A stretch of DNA of 64,000 bases from Betaproteobacteria bacterium (lineage in GTDB: Bacteria; Pseudomonadota; Gammaproteobacteria; Burkholderiales; Burkholderiaceae_C). Under the pieces are notes generated by a model that saw nothing but the letters and a program-made list of their open reading frames with translations, had not been told where the DNA came from and did not search any database. The stretch is from the NCBI GenBank assembly GCA_013289985.1, contig JABCYW010000005.1, positions 31,344 through 95,343 on the forward strand, read 5' to 3'. A program made the position numbers and the translations under genes. Of this stretch, positions 36,835 to 45,723 are shown piece after piece. Each line of letters opens with the position of its first letter. Within the stretch, counting starts at the first letter, position 1.

Positions 36835-36862
36835 TTGCCGCGGTGGGTCGCTGCGGTATAGT
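36835..36862 (+). promoter_or_regulatory. Promoter of smg with no room for a leader
   Basis: TTGCCG (36835-36840) and TATAGT (36857-36862) with a 16-base spacer. The -10 box ends 6 bases before the smg ATG at 36869, so transcription should begin at about the A of the start codon: a leaderless mRNA. There is no Shine-Dalgarno sequence. Confidence 0.55.
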
Positions 36863-36868
36863 CAGTCC

Positions 36869-37321
36869 ATGTTTGACGTCCTTGTCTACCTGTACGAGAA
36901 CTACTGGCGACCGGACGCCTGTCCGGATCACGACCAGCTGTCGCGCAAGCTGACCGCAGTGGGTTTCGAGACGGACGAGATCCAGGAGGCCCTGCACTGG
37001 CTCGACGGCCTGGCCGACACGTCGCAAGGCTATACCGGCGTGCAATCGGACGACGCCATTCGCCTGTATTCGGATCGCGAGATCGAGTCGCTGGGCGAGA
37101 TCTCGGTGGGCTTCGTCACCTTCCTCGAATCGGCCGGCGTGCTGCCCCCGCCGATGCGCGAGATGGTCATCGACCGCGCCATGGCCGCCGGCGGCAACCC
37201 GCTCGACCTCGACGACATGAAGATCATCATCCTGATGGTGTTCTGGAGCCTGGGCGAGGAACCCGACGCGCTGATCCTCGACGAGCTGTTCGTCGCGCCG
37301 GAAGAACGACTCATCCATTGA
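36869..37321 (+). CDS. smg: Smg/DUF494 family protein
   Basis: 150 residues, the usual length. Family blocks: MFDVLVYLYENYW at the start, DQLSRKLTAVGFETDEIQEAL, and IDRAMAAGGNPLDLDDMKIIILMVFWS near the end. Function is unknown; the gene classically lies between dprA and topA. Here topA does not follow: a DUF1631 gene faces it instead. It is probably read from a leaderless transcript. Confidence 0.92.
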   Translation: MFDVLVYLYENYWRPDACPDHDQLSRKLTAVGFETDEIQEALHWLDGLADTSQGYTGVQSDDAIRLYSDREIESLGEISVGFVTFLESAGVLPPPMREMVIDRAMAAGGNPLDLDDMKIIILMVFWSLGEEPDALILDELFVAPEERLIH

Positions 37322-37346
37322 GCTCGGCACCCGCCGCACCATGAAG

Positions 37347-37368
37347 AACGGCTCCCGCGGGAGCCGTT
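37347..37368. terminator. Two-way terminator between smg and the DUF1631 gene
   Basis: Perfect palindrome AACGGCTCCCGCGGGAGCCGTT, followed on the plus strand by GTCGTTTCC and on the minus strand by CTTCAT. It sits midway between two convergent stops. Confidence 0.7.
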
Positions 37369-37388
37369 GTCGTTTCCGAAGCCGCCGT

Positions 37389-40157
37389 CTATTTGAGGCG
37401 GTCCGGATCCGCGTTGATCTTCTCGATGGCGCTGCGCGTGGCCGCGATCGTGAGCGACTCGTCCTGTGCCGGCACCAGCAGCTGCGCCTGCAGGAACGCG
37501 GCCAGGCGACGGCGCTGGAACAGCACGCAGCGGCCGGTTCCGGAGACGAACAGCGACAGCTGCTTGCGCATGCCTTGCCAGGCCAGCTGCATCGCCTCCT
37601 GGCGGTCGCGGTATTCCAGCATGTACCAGGCGCCCACCAGCATCTCGTCGGTGGCCGCCAGCGCGCCGGCCGACGGCGTCGCGCCGCCTTCGGCCACGAT
37701 CTCGAGCTCGTCGGATTCGTGGCCGGACAGGTCCAGCGCGAACGAGTCGTCGATCTCGAAGTCGGCGTCCGGCAGGATCTCGTCCAGCGCCTCCAGGCGT
37801 TGCTTGAGGCGGCCGAACTGATCCGGATCGATGGCGGCCGAGCGCGCCGCGAAGGCCGCGGTCAGGGCGATGTTGAGCGCGCGCAGCGAGGTCTCCTGGC
37901 GCTCGGGCGGCAGGCCGCCGGCCAGCATGCCCTGGCGCAGCGACGCCAGCAGCGGCCCGAGTCGGCGGATGACCTCGGCGCGTTCCTCGCGCGTGGTCTT
38001 GGCGCTGGCGATCCACACCAGCTCCAGCGCGGTCTCGCGCACGACGCGCGTCTCCGCGCTCTGCAGGCCGTGGCGCATCGCCGTGGTGGCCAGGATGTCG
38101 GCCCAGACCTGGAACAGGAACTCGCGCACGCCGTCCTGCACCGGGACGCCGTCCAGCAGCTTGCGCAGCTCGATCGTGTACTGGATGGCCAGCGTCTCGC
38201 GCTGTTCCACCTGGCTGGCGAGCGACACGCCCTTCTTGGTCGTCTCGTTCTGGTCGCGGAAGAACTTCTCGATGAAGCGCTCGAACTCGACGAGCACCGT
38301 CTGGAACACCTTGCGGCCCGTCTCGGGGAAGGCCTCGACGACCTGCACCACGCGCGCAACCTCGCCCTCGAGCTCCGGGCCGGCGCCCTGCGGCGCGGCG
38401 TCGAAACCCATCACGCAGGCACCCATGCGGTCGATCAGCCGGCGCGCAGGGTGCTGCGCCGACGAGAAGAAGTCGGGCTCGGCCATCGCGACACGCAACG
38501 TGGGCATCTGCAGGCGCGCGAACCAGACGCGCACCGCCGAAGGAATCCGATCCTCGGTGAGGATGCTGGCGAACAGCAGCGCCACGACCTCGATGGTGGC
38601 GCGTTCTTCCTGCGTGTTGGCCGTGTTCTTGATGGCCTGCTTCTGCTCGCGCAGCGCGTCCACCATCTCGGCGGGCGCCAGGGCGCCACCCTCGTTGCGG
38701 CGCGCCTCGACGCGCTCGACGAACACCTGCTGCGCCACGGCGATCGCGCCGGTGATCTCGGCCGAAGGCATCGAGAAGCGCTGCGTGTTCATGAAGCCCT
38801 GGACGTGGCGCTCCATCGTCCGGCCGAAGCGCCTCAGCGTCGCGTCGACCTGTACCTGCTGCGGCGACACGAAGTGCCCGCCGCCACCGCCGGGCGCCTT
38901 CACGTTGCCCGTGACGCTGATGCCCACGTTGGGGGCACCTGGGCCACCTGAGCCACCTGGGGCACCCTGGCCACCGGGGCCGCCGCCCTCGCCCATGGGC
39001 TGCAGCGCGGCATTGCGCATGAAATCGCCGCCACCGCCACCGCCACCGCCACCGCCACCACCGCTCGCGCCGCCACCGCCCGCAGGGCCCACGCCCACGC
39101 CGGGAGCGCCGCCTTGGCCGTTGCCGCCAGTGCCGCCATTGCCGCCACCATAGCCACCCGCCTGCCCGCCGCCGTACGCGCCGGGGCCGCCGCCGTGGCC
39201 GCCGCCGTGGCCACCATTGCCACCGCCCTGACCGCCGCCGTAGCCGGCTTGGCCACCGCCATAGCCCGTCTGGCCACCGCCGTAGCCGGTCTGACCACCG
39301 TGCCCGCCCTGGCCGCCCTGCCCGCCATGGCCGCCTTGGCCACCCTGCGCACCACCCGGCCCGCCGATGCCGCCCTGGCTGTAGGCGGTAGGCGCGAACT
39401 GCGAGCCCCCGCTGCCGGAGCTCGTGGTGCCGCCCTGGGTGTTGTGGAAGTCCTCCAGCGGCACGTGGCGCGAGGCCACCACCGGCGCGCGATCGACGCT
39501 GCGCCGGATCAAGGTGCGCAGGTTCACGTCGGGCAGCACGCCCTTCTCGACCAGGAACCGGTTGGCCTCGTGATAGCCCTCGGTGGCCAGCGCCGATATC
39601 TCCGCCTTCATCGTGCTTTCGACGCCCGCCCAGGCGTCCGGGCCGAAATCGCTGTCGATGAACGACCGGACGACGATCTTGGCCAGTTGCTGCGGCCGGA
39701 ACAGGTCGTGGTCGGCCAGTTCGTCCAGGCCTTCCAGCGCCGCGATGCGGGTCGTCAGGTCGTTCAGCTCCCAGACGGCCACGTCGACGACGGCCTGGGA
39801 CAGGCGCGAGATGAAGATCTCCTTCTGCACCGTCTCGTCGTCGACCAGCATCAGCTTCTGCGAGTGCCCCTGCATCGACGCGAGCAGGGCACCGGTGCTG
39901 GTGGACGGCCGGTCGGCGATCGCGGCGTCGCGCAGCATCTCGCCCTGGCGCTCGATCCACTCCTCGCCGTGCGACATCAGGGCCTGCAGGGTGTCGCGCC
40001 GCTGCTGCGCCACCGAGCGCTCGGCCGGCTTGTCAAGCAGCAGGCGGGCGGCCTCCAGCACGGCGGCAAGCAGGCGCGGGCCCGCCTCGGCGAGCTGCTC
40101 GGCGAACATCTGCCGCGCCCTGCGTGCGATATCTGGCGACGTTTTGCCCTCGATCAT
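37389..40157 (-). CDS. DUF1631 protein with a long glycine-rich insert
   Basis: 922 residues. The family is common in beta- and gammaproteobacteria, sometimes mislabelled thymidine phosphorylase; function unknown. Residues 1-240 are helical and end near VPLEDFHNT. Residues about 241-426 are a low-complexity Gly-rich segment: GGQGGH units, three GYGGGQ units, and a run of 13 glycines near residues 366-378 interrupted only by ASG. Residues about 427-922 return to the helical DUF1631 core (SPQQVQVDATLRRFGRTMERHVQGF ... ), ending in a Glu/Asp-rich stretch and a PilZ-like region (LVGAWYMLEY..MQLAWQGMRKQLSLFVSGTGRCVLFQ). No signal peptide. It converges on smg; secF lies upstream on the same strand. 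Confidence 0.85.
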   Translation of the reverse strand: MIEGKTSPDIARRARQMFAEQLAEAGPRLLAAVLEAARLLLDKPAERSVAQQRRDTLQALMSHGEEWIERQGEMLRDAAIADRPSTSTGALLASMQGHSQKLMLVDDETVQKEIFISRLSQAVVDVAVWELNDLTTRIAALEGLDELADHDLFRPQQLAKIVVRSFIDSDFGPDAWAGVESTMKAEISALATEGYHEANRFLVEKGVLPDVNLRTLIRRSVDRAPVVASRHVPLEDFHNTQGGTTSSGSGGSQFAPTAYSQGGIGGPGGAQGGQGGHGGQGGQGGHGGQTGYGGGQTGYGGGQAGYGGGQGGGNGGHGGGHGGGPGAYGGGQAGGYGGGNGGTGGNGQGGAPGVGVGPAGGGGASGGGGGGGGGGGGDFMRNAALQPMGEGGGPGGQGAPGGSGGPGAPNVGISVTGNVKAPGGGGGHFVSPQQVQVDATLRRFGRTMERHVQGFMNTQRFSMPSAEITGAIAVAQQVFVERVEARRNEGGALAPAEMVDALREQKQAIKNTANTQEERATIEVVALLFASILTEDRIPSAVRVWFARLQMPTLRVAMAEPDFFSSAQHPARRLIDRMGACVMGFDAAPQGAGPELEGEVARVVQVVEAFPETGRKVFQTVLVEFERFIEKFFRDQNETTKKGVSLASQVEQRETLAIQYTIELRKLLDGVPVQDGVREFLFQVWADILATTAMRHGLQSAETRVVRETALELVWIASAKTTREERAEVIRRLGPLLASLRQGMLAGGLPPERQETSLRALNIALTAAFAARSAAIDPDQFGRLKQRLEALDEILPDADFEIDDSFALDLSGHESDELEIVAEGGATPSAGALAATDEMLVGAWYMLEYRDRQEAMQLAWQGMRKQLSLFVSGTGRCVLFQRRRLAAFLQAQLLVPAQDESLTIAATRSAIEKINADPDRLK
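38880..39437 (-). repeat. Glycine-rich coding repeat in the DUF1631 gene
   Basis: 558 bases in frame, encoding about 186 residues with roughly two thirds glycine. The plus strand is dominated by GCCGCC/CCACCG units; three GGYGGGQ-type units repeat in tandem at 39235-39300. It splits the two halves of a conserved helical protein. Confidence 0.85.
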
Positions 40158-40213
40158 CCGGCTGCTTCGCTTCCCTTGGGTTTGTCCGCTGCGGTATGAG
40201 CTATGGGCGCAAT

Positions 40214-41248
40214 CTACACCACGGCGCCCGCATTCGGGTCATTCGGGTCGACCGCGGCCTTCGTGCCGGTGTGAACGAGGTCTTCCCGCTTCACGCCCAG
40301 CCACATCGCGATGGCCGCCGCGACGAACACCGACGAGTAGATGCCGAAGCAGATGCCGATGGTCAGCGCCATCGCGAAATAGTGCAGCGTGGGGCCGCCG
40401 AAGATCAGCATGGACAGCACCATCATCTGGGTGCAGAAGTGGGTGATGATCGTGCGGCTGATGGTGCTGGTGATCGCGTGGTCGATCACCTGCATCGTCG
40501 TGAGCTTGCGGAAGCGCCGGAAGGTCTCGCGGATCCGGTCGAAGATGACCACCGACTCGTTGACCGAGTAGCCCAGCACCGCCAGCACGCCCGCCAGCAC
40601 CGACAGCGAGAACTCCCACTGGAAGGCGGCGAAGAAGCCCAGGATGATGACGACGTCGTGCAGGTTGGCCACGATGGCCGCGATGGAGAACTTCCACTCG
40701 AAGCGGAACGCGAGGTACAGCATGATGCCGATGACCACGCTGATCATCGCGTAGGCGCCGTTGCGCATCAGCTCGTCGCCCACCGACGGGCCCACCAGCT
40801 CGCTGCGCTTGAGCACCACCGGCTCGGTGCTGCCCGCGTCGCACGACGGGCGCGTGATGGACTCGCCCTTGGCGCTGGTCTCGGTCCGGGTGCCCACGGT
40901 GCCGGCCTCGGCCTTGCACAGCGCCTCGAACACGTGGCCAGGCACCAGCTTCTGGTCGATGCCCGCCTTGGTCGGCACGCGGATGATCACGTCGTGCGAG
41001 GTGCCGTAGTTCTGCACCTGCACATCGCCGTAGCCCAATCCGCCCACGACGCCGCGCAGGCGCTCGAGATCGGCGGTCTGGACGTAGGTGGCCTCGACGG
41101 CCGTGCCGCCCGTGAACTCGATGGAGAAGTTCAGGCCGCGCGTGACCAGGAAGAAGACGGCCGCGAGGAACGTCAGCAGCGAGACGATGTTGAACACCAG
41201 CGCGTGCCGCATGAACGGGATGTCGCGCCGGATACGGAAGAATTCCAT
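40214..41248 (-). CDS. secF: Protein translocase subunit SecF
   Basis: 344 residues, six membrane helices. With SecD it uses the proton gradient to pull proteins through SecYEG. Blocks: GLNFSIEFTGGTAVE after the first helix, DVVIILGFFAAFQWEFSLSVLAGVLAVLGYSVNESVVIFDRIRE, and SRTIITHFCTQMMVL. The periplasmic P domain (about 45-150) has an insert around RTETSAKGESITRPSCDAGS. It lies 33 bases after secD. Confidence 0.96.
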   Translation of the reverse strand: MEFFRIRRDIPFMRHALVFNIVSLLTFLAAVFFLVTRGLNFSIEFTGGTAVEATYVQTADLERLRGVVGGLGYGDVQVQNYGTSHDVIIRVPTKAGIDQKLVPGHVFEALCKAEAGTVGTRTETSAKGESITRPSCDAGSTEPVVLKRSELVGPSVGDELMRNGAYAMISVVIGIMLYLAFRFEWKFSIAAIVANLHDVVIILGFFAAFQWEFSLSVLAGVLAVLGYSVNESVVIFDRIRETFRRFRKLTTMQVIDHAITSTISRTIITHFCTQMMVLSMLIFGGPTLHYFAMALTIGICFGIYSSVFVAAAIAMWLGVKREDLVHTGTKAAVDPNDPNAGAVV

Positions 41249-41281
41249 GATGTTTTCCTGATGCTTGGCTGTTCGGGCCGG

Positions 41282-43222
41282 TCAGCGCGCGACGCGCGGG
41301 CTCTTGCCGGCAACCGGGGCTGGCGTCTCTTCTTCCAGGTCGTCGGGCTGCGGCACCGCGCCGGGTTGCGCGCCGCCCTTCCAGACCTGGCCGATCAGGA
41401 TGGACTTCAGCTTCTTCTGGCGGCCGTACCAGAGGTTGACCAGGCCGCGCGAGAAGAACACCGCCGAGAACATCGAGGTGAGGATGCCCAGGCAGTGCAC
41501 GATGGCGAAGCCGCGGATCGCGCCGGAGCCGAACATCAGCAGCGACAGGCCGGCGATCAGCGTGGTGATGTTGGAGTCGAGGATGGTGGCCCACGCGCGC
41601 TCGTAGCCGGCCGAGATGGCCGTCTGCGGCGCGCTGCCCGCGCGCAATTCCTCGCGGATGCGCTCGTTGACCAGCACGTTGGCGTCGATGGCCATGCCCA
41701 GCGTCAGCGCGATGGCCGCGATGCCCGGCAAGGTGAGCGTGGTCTGGATCAGCGACAGCACCGCCACCAGCATCAGCAGGTTCACGCCCAGCGACAGCGT
41801 GGAGATCACGCCGAACAGCAGGTAGTAGGCGCACATGAACACGAGGATGGCCACGAAGCCCCAGGCCACGCTGTGCAGGCCCTTGGCGATGTTGTCGGCG
41901 CCCAGGCTGGGGCCGATGGCGGTTTCCTCGATGAACTCCATCGGCGCGGCCAGCGCGCCGGAGCGCAGCAGCAGCGCCAGCTCGCTGGCTTCCTCGGAGG
42001 TGAAGCCGCCCGAGATCTGGAAGTTCTCGCCCAGTTCGCTCTGGATCGTCGCCACGCTGATGACCTGGCCCTTGTTCTTCTCGAACAGGACGATGGACAT
42101 CAGCTTGCCGACGTTCTGGCTCGACACCTCGTGCATCCGGCGCGCACCCTTGGCGTTCATCTGCAGCTTGACGATGGCGGCGCTGGACTGGCTGTCGAAG
42201 TTGGGCTGGGCGTCGGCCAGGTCGTCGCCGCTGGCCACCACTTCCTTCTTGACGATGGTCGTCGGGCCGTTGCGGCGCGCGACGTCGGGGCTGTTCGGGA
42301 ACACGTCGTCGTCCGGGTTGTCCGCGGAGGCGGCGGCCGTCTGGTCGACCATGCGGATCGACAGCGTGGCCGTGCGGCCGATCAGCTCGCGGGCCTTGGC
42401 GGTGTCCTGGATGCCCGGCAGCTCGACGACGATGCGGTCGGCACCCTGCTGCTGGATGACGGGCTCGGAGGTGCCGAGGCCGGCCACGCGGTTGCCCAGC
42501 GTGGTCATGTTCTGCTTGATGGCCTGGTCCTGGGCCTTGATCAGTTCGGCCGGCTTGAGCACGCCGCTGACATGGACGTCGGCGCCGTCCGGGGCGGACG
42601 TCCACTGGATGGTCGGGAACGTGTCCGTCAGCACGCTGACGGCCTGCGTGGCGGTGGCGGCGTCGTGGAAGATCATCGTGACGGCGTTGCCATCGCGCGT
42701 GACCGCCGCGCGCAGCTGCTTCTCGCGCAGCGTGGTGCGGGTGTCGGTGACCAGCGACTCGATCTTCTTGTCGAGCGCCGCCTTCAGGTCCACCTGCAGC
42801 AGGAAGTGCACGCCGCCGCGCAGGTCCAGGCCCAGGTACATGGGCAGCGCGTGCAGCGAGGCCATCCAGCGCGGGGCGCGCGGCACCATGTTCAGCGCCA
42901 CGGAGTACGGCGGCGCGTCCTTGTCGGCGCCGGCGTTCAGGCCGGCGTTGATGACGTCGCGCGCGTGGATCTGCGTGTCGGTGGTGGCGAAGCGCGCGTG
43001 CACCGTCGTGCCCTCGAACGTGACGTAGTCCGGCTTGATGGAGGCCGCCGCGAGCAGTTGCCCGACCTGCGTGGCCGTGTCGGTGCCCACCTTGGTGGTG
43101 AGGCTGGCGGCCGACACCTGCACCGCCGGCGCGCTGCCGTACAGGTTGGGCACCGTGTAGAGCAGGCCGATCAGCACGGCCAGCGCCATCAGCACGAATT
43201 TCCAGACAGGGTAGCGATTCAT
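41282..43222 (-). CDS. secD: Protein translocase subunit SecD
   Basis: 646 residues. Partner of SecF. First helix at 9-28, then the large periplasmic P1 domain with GLDLRGGVHFLLQVD, the second P domain with GEDRIVVELPG-like QGADRIVVELPGIQDTAKARELIGRTATL and FTSEEASELALLLRSGALAAP, and the C-terminal five-helix bundle (TLPGIAAIALTLGMAIDANVLVNERIREELRAG). The residues are all as expected for a functional proton-driven motor. Confidence 0.97.
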   Translation of the reverse strand: MNRYPVWKFVLMALAVLIGLLYTVPNLYGSAPAVQVSAASLTTKVGTDTATQVGQLLAAASIKPDYVTFEGTTVHARFATTDTQIHARDVINAGLNAGADKDAPPYSVALNMVPRAPRWMASLHALPMYLGLDLRGGVHFLLQVDLKAALDKKIESLVTDTRTTLREKQLRAAVTRDGNAVTMIFHDAATATQAVSVLTDTFPTIQWTSAPDGADVHVSGVLKPAELIKAQDQAIKQNMTTLGNRVAGLGTSEPVIQQQGADRIVVELPGIQDTAKARELIGRTATLSIRMVDQTAAASADNPDDDVFPNSPDVARRNGPTTIVKKEVVASGDDLADAQPNFDSQSSAAIVKLQMNAKGARRMHEVSSQNVGKLMSIVLFEKNKGQVISVATIQSELGENFQISGGFTSEEASELALLLRSGALAAPMEFIEETAIGPSLGADNIAKGLHSVAWGFVAILVFMCAYYLLFGVISTLSLGVNLLMLVAVLSLIQTTLTLPGIAAIALTLGMAIDANVLVNERIREELRAGSAPQTAISAGYERAWATILDSNITTLIAGLSLLMFGSGAIRGFAIVHCLGILTSMFSAVFFSRGLVNLWYGRQKKLKSILIGQVWKGGAQPGAVPQPDDLEEETPAPVAGKSPRVAR

Positions 43223-43328
43223 GGGTGTTTCCTGGAAGGCATCGCGTCCGTTGCGGCACCCCGGGGGGCCGCCGCGCGACGGCGTCAGCCGCGGCGCGCC
43301 CGGCGCCCGCGGTCTGGCGGAGAACGGG

Positions 43329-43652
43329 TTACTTCAGCGTGCCCTTGGGCAGGATCTGGACGATCGCGCTGCGCTGGATCTGCAGCTCGACGTTGGCGCC
43401 CGTCTCGATGTGGACGCTGGACTCGCCCAGCTTGGTGATGCGGCCGATGATGCCGCCCACCGTGACGACCTCGTCGCCCTTGGCCACGCCGGCGATCAGC
43501 GCCTTCTGTTCCTTGGCGCGCTTCTGCTGCGGCCGGATCATCACGAAGTACATGATCACGAACATCGGGATCATGATGAACAGGAAGCTGTTGTCTCCGG
43601 ACGAGGCGGCGGGCGCCGCGGTCTGGGCGTAGGCGGTGGAGATCAGGAACAC
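43329..43652 (-). CDS. yajC: Preprotein translocase subunit YajC (GTG start)
   Basis: 107 residues, one membrane helix (about 23-43: FLFIMIPMFVIMYFVMIRPQQKR) and a small cytoplasmic beta domain (VTVGGIIGRITKLGESSVHIETG). It is part of the SecDF-YajC complex. The start is GTG at 43652. In many relatives tgt or queA lies upstream; here a GGDEF-like gene does. Confidence 0.95.
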   Translation of the reverse strand: MFLISTAYAQTAAPAASSGDNSFLFIMIPMFVIMYFVMIRPQQKRAKEQKALIAGVAKGDEVVTVGGIIGRITKLGESSVHIETGANVELQIQRSAIVQILPKGTLK

Positions 43653-43832
43653 GGCGGAAGATCCTCAGGGATGACGTGGGAGGCAGCGAGGGCGCGGGGC
43701 ACCGCGCTGCCGGGCAAGCGTGCGGTCGAGGTGGGGCCGGGGTTCGACGACGCAAGCCCGGGAAAGTTCGACCAACCCGCCATTTTAGCGGGCGGCGCGA
43801 CCCGACCGGCGTTCGGCCCCCGATTCCCGAAA

Positions 43833-44576
43833 TCAGCTCCGCGCGCGCACCTGGTTGCGTCCGCCGCGCTTGCATTCCTGCAGCGCGGCGCCGGCGCGCG
43901 CCAGCACGTCGTCCAGCGACTCGCCCGGGGCGCGGGCCGCCACGCCGATGCTGGCCGTCACGCGCAGCCCGGCCTGCACGCCGTCCCAGGCGTGGGCCTC
44001 GATGGCGGCGCGCAGCCGCTCGGCGACCAGCAGGGCCCGCGTCGTCGAGACGGGGCCGCCGAGCGCGACCACGAACAGGTTGCCGTCCGCGCGCGCGAGG
44101 ACGTCCTGCGGGCGCGACTGCTCGCGCAGGACGACCGCCACCGCCCGCAGCACCGCATCGCCGGTGGCCTGCGACCAGGCGTCGTTGACGTGGCGGAGGT
44201 GGTCGACGTCGGCGGCCAGCACCATCAGGGGGGTGTCCGGGTACCGGCGGCCCAGCTCGGCGCCGGCGGCGTCCAGTTCGGCGCGGTCGGCCAGGCCGGT
44301 CAGCGCGTCGCCGCCGCCTTCGGCCCGGGCCGGAGCGTCGGCGGACGCCTCCAGCCGAGGCAGCGCGAGCGAGAGGGCCTGCAAGGCGGGCGCCAGCGCG
44401 CGGAGCGCCGCGCGTTGCGCGGCCGGGTCGGTGAGTGCCTGGAGGGCCGCCAGCGCCGGGGCCAGCGCCGCGCCCGCGGCGAGGGCCTCGTCCAGCGCGC
44501 CGGCCGCCACGCGCCGCTCCACCACCGGCGGCGCGGCCGGGACGGAGGCGGACGGGAGCGGTGCCGATGCTGCCAT
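43833..44576 (-). CDS. Degenerate GGDEF-domain protein
   Basis: 247 residues. N-terminal half: Ala/Leu-rich helices (about 20-85). C-terminal GGDEF-like domain (about 88-245) with DALTGLADRAEL (90-101), the metal-region AADVDHLRHVND, and IGVAARAPGESLDDVLARAGAAL. The active-site signature itself is RADGNLF (162-168) where active enzymes have R-x-GGD/EEF: the first Gly and both acidic residues are lost. Cyclic-di-GMP synthesis is therefore not expected; a binding or scaffold role is possible. No signal peptide or membrane helix. An earlier in-frame ATG at 44627 could extend it. Confidence 0.8.
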   Translation of the reverse strand: MAASAPLPSASVPAAPPVVERRVAAGALDEALAAGAALAPALAALQALTDPAAQRAALRALAPALQALSLALPRLEASADAPARAEGGGDALTGLADRAELDAAGAELGRRYPDTPLMVLAADVDHLRHVNDAWSQATGDAVLRAVAVVLREQSRPQDVLARADGNLFVVALGGPVSTTRALLVAERLRAAIEAHAWDGVQAGLRVTASIGVAARAPGESLDDVLARAGAALQECKRGGRNQVRARS

Positions 44577-44706
44577 GGTGGAGGTCTCGCTTTTCGTGTC
44601 GGATGACCGTGCGAACGGCCCTGCCATCGTACGGCCCGCAGCTTGAATCCCGCCGTCGGGCGACCATATGCAGGGGACCGCCACGTGGCGACCTCACTGC
44701 AACGCC

Positions 44707-45600
44707 ATGTCGCTCGCCATCGTCCTCGTCGCCGCCCTGCTGCTCGTCGTCGCCCTCGCCGGGGCCCCGCGCTGGCGCGCCTGGCGCCGCCAGGCCTGGG
44801 CCAGCCGGCCGTTCCCGGCCGACTGGCGCACCATTCTCCGGCGTCGCGTTCCCCTGTATCGGCAGTTGCCGCCCGATCTGCAGCACCAGCTGCGGCGGCG
44901 CATCCTCGTCTTCCTGGCCGAGAAGCCGTTCCTGGGCTGCGCCGGGCTGGCCGTCACCGACGAGATGCGCGTGACCATCGCGGCCCACGCCTGCCTGCTG
45001 CGGCTGAACCGCGGCGGCCCGCTGTTTCCAGAGCTCAGGCAGATCCTGGTCTATCCGGGCGCGTTCGTGGTCGATCGCGTCCATGCCTCCCCGGGCGGCG
45101 TGTTGCGCGACGAGCGGCGCGTGCTGGCCGGCGAGTCGTGGTCGCAGGGCCAGGTGATCCTGTCGTGGCAGGACGTGCTGGACGGCGCGCGCGCGGTCGA
45201 CGACGGCCACAACGTGGTGCTGCACGAGTTCGCGCACCAGCTCGACCAGGAGACCGGCAGCGCCAACGGCGCGCCGCTGCTCGGTTCGCGCGCCGCGCAC
45301 GCGCGCTGGGCGCGGGTGATGGCCGACGAGTTCGCCGCCCTGCAGGCACGCATCCGCGCACGCGAGGTCGCGCAGGCGCGGGCCCAGGCGGGTTGGTCGT
45401 GGTTCGGATCCTCCTCCGATGACGTCGAGCCCTTGCCCGCCGACCTGATCAGCGACTACGGCGCCACCAACGAGGCCGAGTTCTTCGCCGTGGTCACCGA
45501 AGTGTTCTTCGAGCAGCCCGGCGCGCTCGCCGAGCGCCATCCCGCGCTGTTCGCGCTGCTGCGCGACTACTACCGGGTCGATCCGCGAACCTGGCACTGA
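44707..45600 (+). CDS. MtfA-like M90 zinc peptidase with N-terminal membrane helix
   Basis: 297 residues. Zinc motif HEFAHQLD (173-180, His, Glu, His) with a downstream EFFAVVTEVFFEQP that supplies the third ligand, as in MtfA. In E. coli MtfA is a cytosolic aminopeptidase tied to the Mlc/ptsG glucose system. A hydrophobic N-terminal helix (2-19) suggests this one is membrane-anchored. The ATG at 44707 is chosen because it starts this helix; an in-frame start at 44668 also exists. Confidence 0.9.
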   Translation: MSLAIVLVAALLLVVALAGAPRWRAWRRQAWASRPFPADWRTILRRRVPLYRQLPPDLQHQLRRRILVFLAEKPFLGCAGLAVTDEMRVTIAAHACLLRLNRGGPLFPELRQILVYPGAFVVDRVHASPGGVLRDERRVLAGESWSQGQVILSWQDVLDGARAVDDGHNVVLHEFAHQLDQETGSANGAPLLGSRAAHARWARVMADEFAALQARIRAREVAQARAQAGWSWFGSSSDDVEPLPADLISDYGATNEAEFFAVVTEVFFEQPGALAERHPALFALLRDYYRVDPRTWH

Positions 45601-45723
45601 GGCGTCAAGCACCCGCGCCTCAACGCTGCGTTCGAATCCTTTGGATCATCGCGGCACATCCACGGCGGACACTTCCTCTCACGCCGCCAGCGGCATCGCT
45701 GGCAACCGACAGAGGAGAAATTC

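Noticed and set aside
39235..39320. Short tandem units that at first look like a CRISPR or minisatellite array
   Set aside because: Units are in frame, encode GYGGGQ and GGQGGH repeats, and there are no unique spacers of constant length.
37389..40157. Thymidine phosphorylase label sometimes given to DUF1631 proteins
   Set aside because: No pyrimidine phosphorylase motif is present; the label is a known database carry-over.
41282..43222. SecD as an RND drug efflux pump
   Set aside because: It shares the RND fold, but gene order yajC-secD-secF and the SecD-specific blocks settle the identity.
44577..44706. Small gene in the gap between the GGDEF-like and mtfA-like genes
   Set aside because: Only short extensions of the two neighbouring frames are open; no independent start with a ribosome binding site.
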